Of a DNA stretch of 64,000 bases, positions 53,382 to 63,912 are shown one piece after another (the stretch's first letter is position 1; each line of letters begins with the position of its first letter). Where the stretch lies: positions 39,067-103,066 of the forward strand of contig SHVS01000002.1 in assembly GCA_009694135.1 (NCBI GenBank). The letters are read 5' to 3'. This DNA is from Alphaproteobacteria bacterium (GTDB lineage: Bacteria > Pseudomonadota > Alphaproteobacteria > UBA6615). The notes beneath the pieces are model-generated. The model worked only from the letters and a program-made list of their open reading frames with translations, searched no databases and was not told where the DNA came from. The position numbers and the translations under genes were made by a program.

Positions 53382-54112
53382 TCTCCCACGCGCGATCTCG
53401 GACGCCGATGATAAAGCACGAACATCACCGGCAAGGCGAGGGCAAGCGCGAGCCAGGTGAGAGCGTAATGCAAATGGTTGTCGGAGAGTTCGATCTCGAC
53501 CGGAGATGCGATCGGACCGCCCTGCACGCCTTGCGTCGCGACCAGGACATAGGGAGCGATTTCGCCCGGGGCGATGGCGGCGGCGCGCCCCATTTCGGCT
53601 GCGTCGAGACGGAACCAGGTGTTGCGCGCCGGATCATTGACCGGGGTGAACCAGCCGGGCGCTGTCGGCAGCCGCAGCACCCCAGTCACCATCACCTCGC
53701 CCGGCACCAGGCCCACGGCGCGGGTCGCCGAATCGAGCAGCGCCATCGGAACAAAGCCGCGATCGACCAGCACCACCCCGCGCCCATCCGACCGGCGCAG
53801 CGGCGTCACGATGTCCACCCCGGCCTCGCCGCGATGGCTACGGCCATAGACGCGCATTTCCTTGGCGTGCTCGAAGCGGCCGGTCGCCGTGGCCGGCTGA
53901 TAGTCGAGCGGCTGCCCCTCGCCCACGGCCGGGGCGGCAACCGGCGCGGCGCTGATGCGCGCGGTCAGGAGTTCGTATTGCGCCGCCTTCTCGGCCCGGC
54001 GCGCAAGCTGCCACACTCCCAGGGCGCACAGGACAACGAAGCAGAAGAGCGTGAATGCCGAAAGTGCGACGGACGGGCGACGGAACCCGCCCATGGGCTC
54101 AGCGGGGCGCAT
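53378..54112 (-). CDS. SURF1 family cytochrome oxidase assembly protein
   Basis: A 244-residue inner-membrane protein with one transmembrane helix near each end (LSAFTLFCFVVLCALGVWQL at ~17-36 and LTWLALALALPVMFVLYH at ~215-232) and a periplasmic domain between. The WQLARRAEK segment, the GRFEHAKEMRVYGR stretch and the DRGFVP motif are typical. SURF1 supports insertion of heme a into subunit I. It overlaps the DUF983 gene by 14 nt and the M32 gene by 4 nt. Confidence 0.93.
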   Translation of the reverse strand: MRPAEPMGGFRRPSVALSAFTLFCFVVLCALGVWQLARRAEKAAQYELLTARISAAPVAAPAVGEGQPLDYQPATATGRFEHAKEMRVYGRSHRGEAGVDIVTPLRRSDGRGVVLVDRGFVPMALLDSATRAVGLVPGEVMVTGVLRLPTAPGWFTPVNDPARNTWFRLDAAEMGRAAAIAPGEIAPYVLVATQGVQGGPIASPVEIELSDNHLHYALTWLALALALPVMFVLYHRRPRSRVGE

Positions 54113-54476
54113 CCGGCGTCGACAGGACGTGGCGATAATGCTGCGCGATCATCCAGGCCTTGAGCGGCCGCATCAGCGCGATCGCGCCCGCGACCAGCAA
54201 GGGCGGCCACAGCAACATGTGCACCCAAATCGGCGGGCGGAAGATCATCTCCACCGCGGCCGCGCTCGGCAGCACAAAGGCGCTCAAAACAACGATGATA
54301 AAGAACGCCGGCCCGTCATCGGCGGCCAGCTTGGAGAAATCCAGATCGCACACCGTGCAGCGTTCCCGAATCGTAAGGAGCCCCTGATACAGGGGCCCCT
54401 CACCACAGCGTGGACATGCACAGCGTATTCCGGCCGCGCCGGTCGAAACCGTGCGGCCGGAATAATCGGGCTTCAT
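54099..54476 (-). CDS. DUF983 family protein of the cox operon
   Basis: A 125-residue membrane protein with an N-terminal zinc-ribbon-like region (CACPRCGEGPLY and RCTVCDLDF, two CxxC pairs) followed by two transmembrane helices (about 58-76 and 85-103). DUF983 genes are regularly found between cox3 and SURF1 in alphaproteobacteria, and a role in oxidase assembly is inferred from this context. The ATG at 54476 overlaps the cox3 stop codon (ATGA); the longer track ORF runs antisense-like through cox3 and was discarded. Confidence 0.9.
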   Translation of the reverse strand: MKPDYSGRTVSTGAAGIRCACPRCGEGPLYQGLLTIRERCTVCDLDFSKLAADDGPAFFIIVVLSAFVLPSAAAVEMIFRPPIWVHMLLWPPLLVAGAIALMRPLKAWMIAQHYRHVLSTPDAPR

Positions 54477-55348
54477 TCGATGCCGGCGGCAGCGCCCCAG
54501 TTCGAGCCCCACCAATAGATGCAGATGTAGAGGAACAGCCACACCACGTCGACGAAATGCCAGTACCAGGCCGCCGCCTCGAAGCCGAAGTGATGGTCGG
54601 GCTTGAAGTGGCCGGCGTTCAGGCGGAACCAGCAGACGATCAGGAAGATCGTGCCGATGATCACATGCGCGCCGTGAAACCCGGTCGCCATGAAGAACGT
54701 CGTCGGGTAGATGCCGCCGGTAAACTTGAAACTTGCGTGCGCGTATTCCCACGCTTGGACGCCGGTAAAGGACAAACCGAGAAGAACGGTGAACCCGAGC
54801 ATCCAGAGAGCATGGTCTTTCTTGCCCTCGACGATGTCATGGTGCGCCCAAGTGACGGTGAAGCCGGAGGTCAACAGCAACAGGGTGTTGAGCCACGGAA
54901 GATCAAGCGGATTAAAGGTGGTGATGCCCGTGGGCGGCCAAATGCCGCCGATCGACGCCGTCGGATAGAGCGAGGCATTGAAGAACGCCCAGAACCAGGC
55001 GACGAAGAACATGACTTCCGAGGCGATGAACAGCGCCATGCCGTAGCGCAGCCCGATCTGCACGACCGGGGTGTGATGCCCCTGGAAGGTCGCCTCGTTC
55101 ACGACGTCGCGCCACCAGACATACATCACATACAGCACGACCAGCAGGCCGGGCAGTATGCTCCAATAGCCAAGCGAGCGACCCAGCCCGCCCAGCACGG
55201 AGCCAAAGTCGCCCGGCGTCATCGAGACGACGGCTCCTAAAGCCATCAAAAAACCCCCGACCGCGCCGAGTATCGGCCACGGGCTGGGATCAACCAGGTG
55301 GTAAGGGTGCGGCGCGTGGTGCGAACCGGCCCCGTGCGGCTGTGCCAT
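54473..55348 (-). CDS. coxC: Cytochrome c oxidase subunit III
   Basis: A 291-residue membrane subunit with seven predicted helices. It starts MAQPHGAGSHHAPHPYHLVDPSPWP and contains the YGMALFIASEVMFFVAWFWAFF helix with the conserved Glu, plus the FMATGFHGAHVIIGTIFL and WYWHFVDVVWLFLYICIYWWG segments. Subunit III stabilises proton uptake in aa3 oxidases. It lies between cox11 and the DUF983 gene; the ATG at 55348 follows GAGGAGGAC. Confidence 0.97.
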   Translation of the reverse strand: MAQPHGAGSHHAPHPYHLVDPSPWPILGAVGGFLMALGAVVSMTPGDFGSVLGGLGRSLGYWSILPGLLVVLYVMYVWWRDVVNEATFQGHHTPVVQIGLRYGMALFIASEVMFFVAWFWAFFNASLYPTASIGGIWPPTGITTFNPLDLPWLNTLLLLTSGFTVTWAHHDIVEGKKDHALWMLGFTVLLGLSFTGVQAWEYAHASFKFTGGIYPTTFFMATGFHGAHVIIGTIFLIVCWFRLNAGHFKPDHHFGFEAAAWYWHFVDVVWLFLYICIYWWGSNWGAAAGIE

Positions 55349-55410
55349 GGCGACTGCGTCCTCCTCTTGGCCTTTGGGTCCCAGTGTTTACTCGAAGTTC
55401 TCGCCTGACT

Positions 55411-56007
55411 CTAGCGAACCACGGCCGCTTGCAGCGGCCCCCCTGGTTGACGCAGGGCCGCAGCATCGCCTCGGTTCTTGGTATCGCGGAAAAACGTATA
55501 GCTGAGCGTGATCGTGGACACATCGTCCATCGTCCGCGCATCGGCGATCGATGGGTCGACGAAGAAAGTCACCGGCAGCACAGCGCTTTCGCCCGGAAGC
55601 AGCCGCTGTTCCGTGAAGCAGAAACATTCGATCTTGACGAAATAACGCCCGGCACGATCCGGCGTCACGTTAAAGGTCGCGGTGCCAACCAGTGGCTGGT
55701 CGGAAAGATTGGTCGCCCGGAAATAGGCGAGTTCCGTAACGCCGGCCTGGAGCGTGACTTCGCGGACGACGGGTTGGAAGCTCCAGGGCAGGTCGGGCGC
55801 GACGTCGCTATTGAAGCGCACCGTCACGCTGCGATCGGCCACCCGATCGGCTCCAACATCGGCCCGCTGGGTCGTGCCGCCCAGACCGGTCGCCCGACAA
55901 TACATGTCGTACAGCGGAACCGAGGCGAAGGCGAGGCCAAGCATCCCCGCCGCGATACCGGCGAAGACGAAGGAGGTGTTGCGATTACGCTTCGCGAGGT
56001 CGGTCAT
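55411..56007 (-). CDS. ctaG: Cytochrome c oxidase assembly protein (copper chaperone Cox11)
   Basis: A 198-residue protein that delivers copper to the CuB site of subunit I. An N-terminal transmembrane helix (SFVFAGIAAGMLGLAFASVPLY) anchors it, and the periplasmic domain has the copper-binding CFCF in KIECFCFTEQRLLPGE and the family end VDPSIADARTMDDVSTITLSYTFF. The ATG at 56007 is preceded by the CoxF gene stop at a 3-nt interval. Located between CoxF and cox3, as in many alphaproteobacteria. Confidence 0.96.
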   Translation of the reverse strand: MTDLAKRNRNTSFVFAGIAAGMLGLAFASVPLYDMYCRATGLGGTTQRADVGADRVADRSVTVRFNSDVAPDLPWSFQPVVREVTLQAGVTELAYFRATNLSDQPLVGTATFNVTPDRAGRYFVKIECFCFTEQRLLPGESAVLPVTFFVDPSIADARTMDDVSTITLSYTFFRDTKNRGDAAALRQPGGPLQAAVVR

Positions 56008-56010
56008 CGC

Positions 56011-56154
56011 CTAGCCGCCCCCCATGCGAACCATGAAGGTCACATAGATCAGGACCACGACGGCCAGAAGAATGCCGCCAATGGCCCAGTTCTTAGCCCG
56101 TTGGCGACGCAACCGTTCGATTTCGGCGGGATTGGTCAAGGCGTCAACACTCAT
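56011..56154 (-). CDS. CoxF-like small protein
   Basis: A 47-residue protein too short to be a separate line in the track. It has a charged N-terminal part (EIERLRRQRAKNWAIGG) and one transmembrane helix (ILLAVVVLIYVTFMV). Small proteins of this type, CoxF, are found between ctaB and cox11 in alphaproteobacterial oxidase operons and may aid assembly. The ATG at 56154 overlaps the ctaB stop codon (ATGA). The function is inferred from position and topology. Confidence 0.82.
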   Translation of the reverse strand: MSVDALTNPAEIERLRRQRAKNWAIGGILLAVVVLIYVTFMVRMGGG

Positions 56155-57065
56155 ACGCTCACGCCGGGCCGCGCATCGATCAGCAGCAGCGCAAAAATCA
56201 AAAACAGATAGGCGATCGAATAGCCGAACAGCAGCTTCGCCGGACGCGGGTCGCTTCCGGCGCGCAGCACACCGACCGCGCCAATCACAAATACTGCGCT
56301 CAACCCCGCGGCCATCACGCCGTATAGCGCGCCAGCCGAGCCCAGCAGCCACGGCGAGACCGCGAGCGGAGCCAGGATCAGGGAATAGACCATGATCTCA
56401 CGGCGCGTCCGCTGCGGCCCGGCGACCACCGGCAGCATCGGGATGCCAGCGCGCGCATAATCTTCGCTCGCGTTCAGCGCCAGCGCCCAGAAATGCGGCG
56501 GCGTCCAGGCAAAGATGATCAGGAACATCACGAGCGGCAGGGGATCGAAGCCGCCGCCCGCGGCGACCCAGCCGATCACCGGCGGGAATGCGCCGGCCGC
56601 GCCGCCAATCACAATGTTCTGCGGCGTGCGGCACTTGAGCCAAATCGTATAGATGAAGACGTAGAAGCAGATCGCCGCCGCAAGCAACAGAGCGGCCGCC
56701 CAATTCGCAACCAAAAGCATCAGCACGACCGACCCGACGGCCAAGATCACGCCGAAAGACAGTGCCTCGTCCGGGCGCACGCGGCCACTCGGCAGCGGCC
56801 GGCCACGGGTGCGAAACATCAGCGCATCGACGTCGCGCTCGTACCACATATTGATCGCGCCGGCCGCCCCCGAACCAATGGCGATGCAAAGCACCGCCGC
56901 CAGCGCGAGGATCGGATGCGCCACGCCAGGCGCCACGAGAAAGCCAACCAAACCGGTGAACACGACGAGCGACATCACCCGCGGCTTGAGCAAGGCCGCG
57001 AAGTCGGAAACCGTGCTCCCGCCCGTTAAGGCGGGAGCATGGCCAATCGAGAGGATATCGCTCAC
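56151..57065 (-). CDS. ctaB: Protoheme IX farnesyltransferase (heme O synthase)
   Basis: Adds a farnesyl group to heme b to make heme O, the precursor of heme a. The 304-residue protein has about eight or nine transmembrane helices and the prenyltransferase motif NMWYERDVDALMFRTRGRPLP, with the Asp and Arg for diphosphate binding. The track start lies upstream; the GTG at 57065, preceded by GGAAG, gives a plausible N terminus (SDILSIGHAP). It follows ctaD by 28 nt and overlaps the CoxF gene. Confidence 0.95.
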   Translation of the reverse strand: MSDILSIGHAPALTGGSTVSDFAALLKPRVMSLVVFTGLVGFLVAPGVAHPILALAAVLCIAIGSGAAGAINMWYERDVDALMFRTRGRPLPSGRVRPDEALSFGVILAVGSVVLMLLVANWAAALLLAAAICFYVFIYTIWLKCRTPQNIVIGGAAGAFPPVIGWVAAGGGFDPLPLVMFLIIFAWTPPHFWALALNASEDYARAGIPMLPVVAGPQRTRREIMVYSLILAPLAVSPWLLGSAGALYGVMAAGLSAVFVIGAVGVLRAGSDPRPAKLLFGYSIAYLFLIFALLLIDARPGVSV

Positions 57066-57093
57066 GCGCGTGCTTCCGGTTCCGGGACGGGGC

Positions 57094-58710
<1,617 letters not shown>

Positions 58711-59565
58711 CTACTCCTTTGTCGCCGGCCGCGCCGGCTGGGCGTCGGCCAAATCTGCGGGCGTGTCTTGCGGGCGGGCGTCGCCGACCTTGCGCGGCTG
58801 CTGCTTCTGCACCCAGGCGGCGAAATCAGCCTTGGACACGATCTTGACTTCGATCGGCATGAAGCTATGCGCCTGTCCGCACAATTCCGAGCACTGGCCG
58901 TAATAGGTGCCAGTCTTCTTGACCCGATCGATCAGAAGCTGATTGGTGCGGCCGGGAGAACCGTCGATCTTGTTGAAGAACGCCGGCACGGCCCAGGAAT
59001 GGATCACGTCGGTGGCGGTCACCAGCACGCGGACGCGCGTGTCGACCGGCAACACGACCGGATTGTCGGTCGACAGCAGGCGAACCTGACCCTTCTCCAG
59101 CGGCGCGCCACCTTGGCCGGCCATATAGGCGTCGAAGGTGAAATTGCCGTTATCCGGATACTCGTAGCTCCAGTACCACTGGTGCCCAATCGCCTTGATC
59201 GTCAGCTCGGCGTCCTGCGTCTTGTCAAAAGCGTAGAGCAGGTTGATCGAGGGGATGGTGATGACCACCAGGATCGCCACCGGGATCACGGTCCAGAGAA
59301 CCTCGATCATGGTGTTGTGCGTGACCGTCGAGGGGTTGGGATTCCGGCTCGCCGCAAATTTCCACATCGTGTAAGCGAGCAGCACCATCACGAAAATCGC
59401 GATCGCGACGCTCAGGATCGTGACCGTGGTGTGAAAGCTGTTTGTCTGCTCGGCCAGCGCGTTGGCCGGATCCTGCATACCGATCCGCCAAGCCTCCGGC
59501 TGCGCCGCGAGCGCCGCCGGCGCGATTCCGAGCGCCACCAAAAAAGCGAGTATTCGCATATACAT
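58711..59565 (-). CDS. coxB: Cytochrome c oxidase subunit II
   Basis: A 284-residue subunit with a signal peptide (residues 1-21, ALAAQ), two transmembrane helices (about 46-67 and 89-110) and a periplasmic cupredoxin domain. The CuA site GQCSELCGQAHSFM is complete, and the cytochrome c docking Trp lies in GHQWYWSYEYPD. The track ORF is longer; the ATG at 59565 begins the signal peptide, and GGAT precedes it. It is the first gene of the cox operon, followed by ctaD. Confidence 0.97.
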   Translation of the reverse strand: MYMRILAFLVALGIAPAALAAQPEAWRIGMQDPANALAEQTNSFHTTVTILSVAIAIFVMVLLAYTMWKFAASRNPNPSTVTHNTMIEVLWTVIPVAILVVITIPSINLLYAFDKTQDAELTIKAIGHQWYWSYEYPDNGNFTFDAYMAGQGGAPLEKGQVRLLSTDNPVVLPVDTRVRVLVTATDVIHSWAVPAFFNKIDGSPGRTNQLLIDRVKKTGTYYGQCSELCGQAHSFMPIEVKIVSKADFAAWVQKQQPRKVGDARPQDTPADLADAQPARPATKE

Positions 59566-59921
59566 GGAGATCCAACCCCCGTCACTGCCCGGGCGCTTTG
59601 GGGCGCCGCGCGCGGGACAGACCCGCACGCAGCCCTCATGCGCCAATTCGCGGCGCGCGACACCATGCGACCGCCCCGACGGCAAGCCAGCAGGGCGGAC
59701 TCAGGGCGTTTCACGCCGCAGTTCCGTTGGCCAGACTCTGCCCTGCCCCGGTTGGCAACAAGGTGGCGCTTTGTCGCATCGCGGGTTGTCCGCCGGCCGC
59801 GAGCTCCGCGCTGACGCTGGCTTGCGTCGTCACCGTGACTTTCTCGTCCGCCCGCCCCATATTCGACCCGAAATATTGCGGCCGTAGCGATTGGGACGGT
59901 CGTTCAGCCCGGGAGCACGCC
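59566..59921. other. 356-nt divergent region between coxB and tldD
   Basis: No gene is supported here; ORFs crossing it are shadows. It must contain the promoters of the cox operon (minus) and of tldD (plus). The only clear signal is CGGGAGCACGCC before the tldD start. No convincing -35/-10 pair, riboswitch or terminator was recognised. Confidence 0.4.
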
Positions 59922-61358
59922 ATGACCGACCTTCGTGAGACCGACCAGCTCTTCTTCGACAAGACTGGCCTCGATCGCGGCCAAGCCGAACGCGTGGTCG
60001 CCGATGCGCTCAAGGGCGCCGATGACGGCGAGCTCTACCTGGAATACACGCAGTCGGAGGTGATCACCTTCGACGACGGGCGCATCAAGAGCGCGAGCTT
60101 CAACACCGATCAGGGCTTTGGCTTGCGTTCGGTTTCCGGCGAGGCCACCGGCTATGCGCATGCGGCCGAGCTATCGTTGCCGGCACTCAAGCGCGCGGCG
60201 GAGACGGTGCGCACGGTGCGCAGCGGCAAGGGCGGGACCATGGCGGAAGCGCCGGTCGGCACCAACCAGCGCCTCTACGCCGAAGTGAACCCGCTCGGCG
60301 GCATGGGATTCGAGGCCAAGGTCAAGCTCCTGGCGGAGATCGACGCCTATGCCCGCGCCAAGGACCCGCGCGTGAAGCAGGTTTCGGCCAGCATCGGCGG
60401 TTCTTGGCAAGCGGTGCAGATCATGCGCGCCGACGGGCATCGCACCGCCGACATTCGCCCGCTGGTGACGATCCGCGTCAATGTCGTGGTCGAAGAGAAC
60501 GGCCGCATGGAATCGGGCAGCCATGGCGCCGGCGGCCGCGCGGCCTATGAACACTGGGTCAGCGCCGAAAATTGGCGCGCGAGCGTGGACGAGGCCTTGC
60601 GCATGGCGCTGGTGAACCTCCAGTCGGTCCCCGCCCCGGCCGGCGAAATGACCGTCGTGCTGGGGCCGGGCTGGCCGGGCGTGATGCTCCACGAGGCCGT
60701 CGGCCACGGACTCGAGGGCGATTTCAATCGCAAGAAGACTTCGACCTTCGCCGGTTTGCTCGGCCAGCAGGTCGCGGCCAAGGGCGTGACCGTGGTCGAT
60801 GACGGCACGATCCCCGACCGGCGCGGCTCGCTCACCGTCGATGACGAAGGCACGCCGACGCGGCGCAACGTGCTGATCGAGGATGGCATCCTGGTCGGCT
60901 ACATGCAGGACCGGCTGAACGCGCGCCTGATGGGTGTTTCGCCGACCGGCAACGGCCGTCGCCAATCCTTCGCCCATCATCCGATGCCGCGCATGACCAA
61001 CACTTTCATGCTGTCCGGCCAGAATGACCCCAAGGACATGATCAAAGCGGCGAAGAACGGGCTTTATGCCGTCAACTTCGGCGGCGGGCAGGTCGATATT
61101 ACCTCGGGCAAATTCGTGTTCACCTGCACCGAGGCCTATCTGATCGAGGACGGGCGCGTCGGCGCGCCGGTCAAGGGCGCGACCCTGATCGGCAATGGGC
61201 CCGAAGCGATGAAACGCGTGCGCATGGTCGGCAACGACTCGCGCCTCGACGACGGCATCGGCACCTGCGGCAAGGACGGCCAGAGCGTGCCCGTCGGCGT
61301 CGGCCAGCCGACGCTGCTGATCGACGACCTGACCGTAGGCGGCACGGCGGTGCGCTAG
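59922..61358 (+). CDS. tldD: Metalloprotease TldD
   Basis: A 478-residue protein that forms a heterodimeric zinc protease with TldE/PmbA, degrading unfolded or modified peptides. The zinc motif HExxxH appears as HEAVGHGLEGDF, followed by the conserved Cys region near FTCTEAYLIEDG. Family segments GFGLRSVSGEATGYAHA and SGQNDPKDMIKA are present. The track ORF begins 480 nt upstream inside the divergent region; the ATG at 59922 gives the normal N terminus (MTDLRETDQLFFDKTGL). tldE is not in the window. Confidence 0.97.
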   Translation: MTDLRETDQLFFDKTGLDRGQAERVVADALKGADDGELYLEYTQSEVITFDDGRIKSASFNTDQGFGLRSVSGEATGYAHAAELSLPALKRAAETVRTVRSGKGGTMAEAPVGTNQRLYAEVNPLGGMGFEAKVKLLAEIDAYARAKDPRVKQVSASIGGSWQAVQIMRADGHRTADIRPLVTIRVNVVVEENGRMESGSHGAGGRAAYEHWVSAENWRASVDEALRMALVNLQSVPAPAGEMTVVLGPGWPGVMLHEAVGHGLEGDFNRKKTSTFAGLLGQQVAAKGVTVVDDGTIPDRRGSLTVDDEGTPTRRNVLIEDGILVGYMQDRLNARLMGVSPTGNGRRQSFAHHPMPRMTNTFMLSGQNDPKDMIKAAKNGLYAVNFGGGQVDITSGKFVFTCTEAYLIEDGRVGAPVKGATLIGNGPEAMKRVRMVGNDSRLDDGIGTCGKDGQSVPVGVGQPTLLIDDLTVGGTAVR

Positions 61359-61708
61359 CCCGCCTCAGTTCCGGCGGCGGCGGCCAAGGCAATCTCGGCT
61401 AGATCCGAGAGAAACACCGCGCCCTTGACGCGGCGATGCACTTCGACCGAACGTCGGTCGCTCGCGTCGCGCCGACGCTTGAGGAACTTGAGCTCCTCCA
61501 GCCGGTCGAGCGCGCGCGTGACCGCTGGCTTGGGCAGGCGGAGAGTTTCCGCCAGCGCGCGCACCGTGTGCGGACCGGGCGCCATGAACACCGTCAACAG
61601 CAGCGCCAATTGCCGGCTGGTAAGATCGGGCGCGTCCGAGCGCACGATCTCGGCCAGCGCCGCGCGCATCGCCGCCAGTGCCGGCAAAGTCCTCTCCGAT
61701 GGAAGCAT
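61355..61708 (-). CDS. MarR-like winged-helix transcriptional regulator
   Basis: A 117-residue DNA-binding protein. The winged helix runs over residues ~27-95, with the recognition helix in LRLPKPAVTRALDRLEELKFLKRR followed by the wing RRDASDRRSVEVH, the MarR signature. The C terminus is short, lacking part of the usual dimerisation helices. Its stop overlaps the tldD stop region tail to tail by 4 nt. The nearest gene upstream is the leucyl aminopeptidase on the same strand, so its targets are not obvious. It may regulate its own promoter. Confidence 0.85.
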   Translation of the reverse strand: MLPSERTLPALAAMRAALAEIVRSDAPDLTSRQLALLLTVFMAPGPHTVRALAETLRLPKPAVTRALDRLEELKFLKRRRDASDRRSVEVHRRVKGAVFLSDLAEIALAAAAGTEAG

Positions 61709-61775
61709 CGCCGCCCCGATTCGCCTCGCTTGCGAAACGTTTTAGCGGAGCGACGGCACGAAGTATACGAGCGCG

Positions 61776-63194
61776 CTACTTGCGCTTGGCGCTCTTGCTC
61801 CCGCCACGCCGGCGCGTGAAGCGTTCGGCGAGCATGGCATAGGCGGCGCGCAGCCCCATCGCCTCGCCGCCTTCGGGCCGGCCGGGCTTGCCGCGCTCGT
61901 TCCACGCCATCAGGTCGATATGCGCCCAGGCGGTGCCCGTTGCGACAAAGCGTTCGAGGAACAGCGCTGCGGTTATCGCGCCGGCATAGCCGCCCTCGGG
62001 CGCGTTGTTGAGGTCGGCGACCTTGCTGTCGATCATCGACCGGTAGGGTTGATGCAACGGCATGCGCCACAGCGGATCATTCTGGCTCTTGCCGGATTTG
62101 AGCAGCGCCGACGCAAGGCGGTCGTCATTGCTGAACAGCGCCGGCAGCGAGGTGCCGAGCGCTACCCGCGCCGCGCCGGTCAGCGTCGCGAAATCGAGCA
62201 GTATTTCGGGTTTGGCGCGCGAGGCCTCGAACAGGCAATCCGACAGGATCACACGGCCTTCGGCATCGGTATTGCCGATCTCCACGGTGAGGCCTTTGCG
62301 CGTGCGGACGACGTCCATCGGCCGATAGGCGTTGCCGGCGACCGAATTCTCCACCGCCGGGATCAGGAGCTTCAGCCGCACCGGCAGCGCCGTCGCCATG
62401 ATCATCTGCGCGAGGCCCAGGACATGCGCCGCGCCGCCCATGTCCTTCTTCATCGTCTTCATGCCAGCGGCGGTTTTGAGATCGAGCCCACCGCTATCGA
62501 AGCACACGCCCTTGCCGACCAGCGCCACCAGCGGATGATCGGCCTCGCCCCAGATGAGTTCGATCAACCGCGGCGGATCGTCGGCGGCGCGACCGACGGC
62601 GTGGATCGCCGGATAGCCGGCGGCGAGCAGCTTGTCGCCGGAGATAACATGCGCCTTCGCCCCGCCGGCCTTGGCGACCGCTTGCGCGACGGCGGCAAGC
62701 TCCGACGGGCCCATATCCTCGGCCGGGGTGTTGATCAGGTCGCGCACCAGGGCGGTGGCGTTCACGCTGGCCTCGACCAACGCGCGGTCGGCGCCTTTCG
62801 GCCAAGCAAGTTCGGCGACCGGCTTGTCCGCCTTGCCGTAGCGTGTAAAGGCGTAGCCGGCGAGCGCCCAGGCGATCAAGGCCGGATTGGCCCGCGCCGG
62901 CGATAGCTCGCCGTCAACGCGATAGGCGCCCTGCGGCAGCGCCTCGGCCAGCGCGGCCCAGACCCAAGGCTCGGCATCGGACGCGAGGCAGAAGAGCACC
63001 GCCTCGATCCGACCGTCGGCGGCCGGAAGCAGCGCATGCGTGCCGCTGTCGGCGCGAAAACCAGTGGCCGCGAGCCAGGATTGCTGGGCGGCGGGCAAAC
63101 GCGCGCGCAGCCGCTCGACGCCCGCCGGCGCCACGACGCGGATCGGAACCGAGCCCGTAGGCGCGCGGTCGAGGAACGGCAGCTTGGCCGGCAT
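61776..63194 (-). CDS. Leucyl aminopeptidase family protein (M17)
   Basis: A 472-residue cytosolic aminopeptidase with two metal ions. The catalytic domain is evident from GKGVCFDSGGLDLKTAAGMKTMKKDMGG, with the metal-binding Lys and Asp, and the family signature NTDAEGRVILSDCLFE. The N-terminal domain is divergent from PepA, suggesting the PepB-like group. It starts at ATG 63194, 6 nt after the CigR-like gene stop, so the two are probably co-transcribed. Confidence 0.95.
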   Translation of the reverse strand: MPAKLPFLDRAPTGSVPIRVVAPAGVERLRARLPAAQQSWLAATGFRADSGTHALLPAADGRIEAVLFCLASDAEPWVWAALAEALPQGAYRVDGELSPARANPALIAWALAGYAFTRYGKADKPVAELAWPKGADRALVEASVNATALVRDLINTPAEDMGPSELAAVAQAVAKAGGAKAHVISGDKLLAAGYPAIHAVGRAADDPPRLIELIWGEADHPLVALVGKGVCFDSGGLDLKTAAGMKTMKKDMGGAAHVLGLAQMIMATALPVRLKLLIPAVENSVAGNAYRPMDVVRTRKGLTVEIGNTDAEGRVILSDCLFEASRAKPEILLDFATLTGAARVALGTSLPALFSNDDRLASALLKSGKSQNDPLWRMPLHQPYRSMIDSKVADLNNAPEGGYAGAITAALFLERFVATGTAWAHIDLMAWNERGKPGRPEGGEAMGLRAAYAMLAERFTRRRGGSKSAKRK

Positions 63195-63200
63195 AGCGGT

Positions 63201-63611
63201 TCAGTTGACCAGCGCGTCGACCAGGATGTCGAGAATTATCCCGGTGCCGATTTGCACCAGCAACACGTCATTATCGACGATCATCCGCTCGCTGCCATAG
63301 GCCGGGCGCGGCAGCAACCGGTCGAGATCGGTGGGCAGCGCCTTCTTGGCCAGACCCGGCGGCAAGGTGCCGCGCTTGTCGAGGTGCTTCTGCAATCCCG
63401 GGGGAAGCGCGTCGCGCTCGGCCTCGGCGCGCTGGCGAGCATAGAAATCGCCGATCATCTGACGTTCGATTTCGGTGAAGGCGATGTCGAGCACCTGCTG
63501 ATTGGTCAGCGGCGCGGCTCCGACGGGCGGCACGCCGATCGGGCGCGGCATCTGGGCGAGCGCCGGTGCCGAGAGCAGCACGGCGGCGATCGCGATTACG
63601 AATGTGCGCAT
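63201..63611 (-). CDS. CigR-like secreted or periplasmic protein
   Basis: A 136-residue protein with a signal peptide (residues 1-20, ending ALAQ). The mature part contains a paired motif LPPGLQKHLDKRGTLPPGLAKKALP followed by the end ILVDALVN, resembling the anti-virulence regulator CigR family and similar RcnB-like periplasmic proteins. Family members bind partners at the membrane but are poorly studied. The track's longer start is replaced by the ATG at 63611, which begins the signal peptide. It precedes the M17 aminopeptidase gene on the minus strand. Confidence 0.75.
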   Translation of the reverse strand: MRTFVIAIAAVLLSAPALAQMPRPIGVPPVGAAPLTNQQVLDIAFTEIERQMIGDFYARQRAEAERDALPPGLQKHLDKRGTLPPGLAKKALPTDLDRLLPRPAYGSERMIVDNDVLLVQIGTGIILDILVDALVN

Positions 63612-63687
63612 GGCTTCGTTCACCGGTTGCCAGAACATGCCCTATTCTAACATGGCTCCGCCCGGCGCGCGCAATCCTCCCTCCGCG

Positions 63688-63912
63688 CTAGCCCGCTGTT
63701 TCGCTCACGCCCAGCCAATCGGCGGCCGGGGGGCGCGCCTGCATGTTCCAGCAGCGGCTGACGTAAAGCCGCGACGGGCGGTCTTGCGGGTTCAGCCGCA
63801 GCGCCTCGCCGAACGCCTTGGCGGCGTCCTCGAAGTCGCGCGCGCGATACAACCTGTTGCGTGTCTCGGCCGATTTACACGCGAAGGCACGCGCCGCCCG
63901 CTTTCTGTCCAC
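63688..63912 (-). pseudogene. Fragment resembling the C-terminal tail of an adenylate cyclase
   Basis: A 74-residue ORF starting at a GTG. The sequence NRLYRARDFEDAAKAFGEALRLNPQDRPSRLYVSRC and the PPAADWLGV end resemble the TPR-like tail that follows the catalytic domain in many class III adenylate cyclases of alphaproteobacteria. The cyclase domain itself is absent: upstream sequence up to the window edge does not continue it in this frame. It is therefore probably a decayed remnant, although a small stand-alone protein is possible. Confidence 0.5.

Noticed and set aside
61735-61742. AAACGTTT palindrome upstream of the MarR-like gene as its operator
   Set aside because: Plausible position, but 8 bp alone is too little evidence for a binding site.
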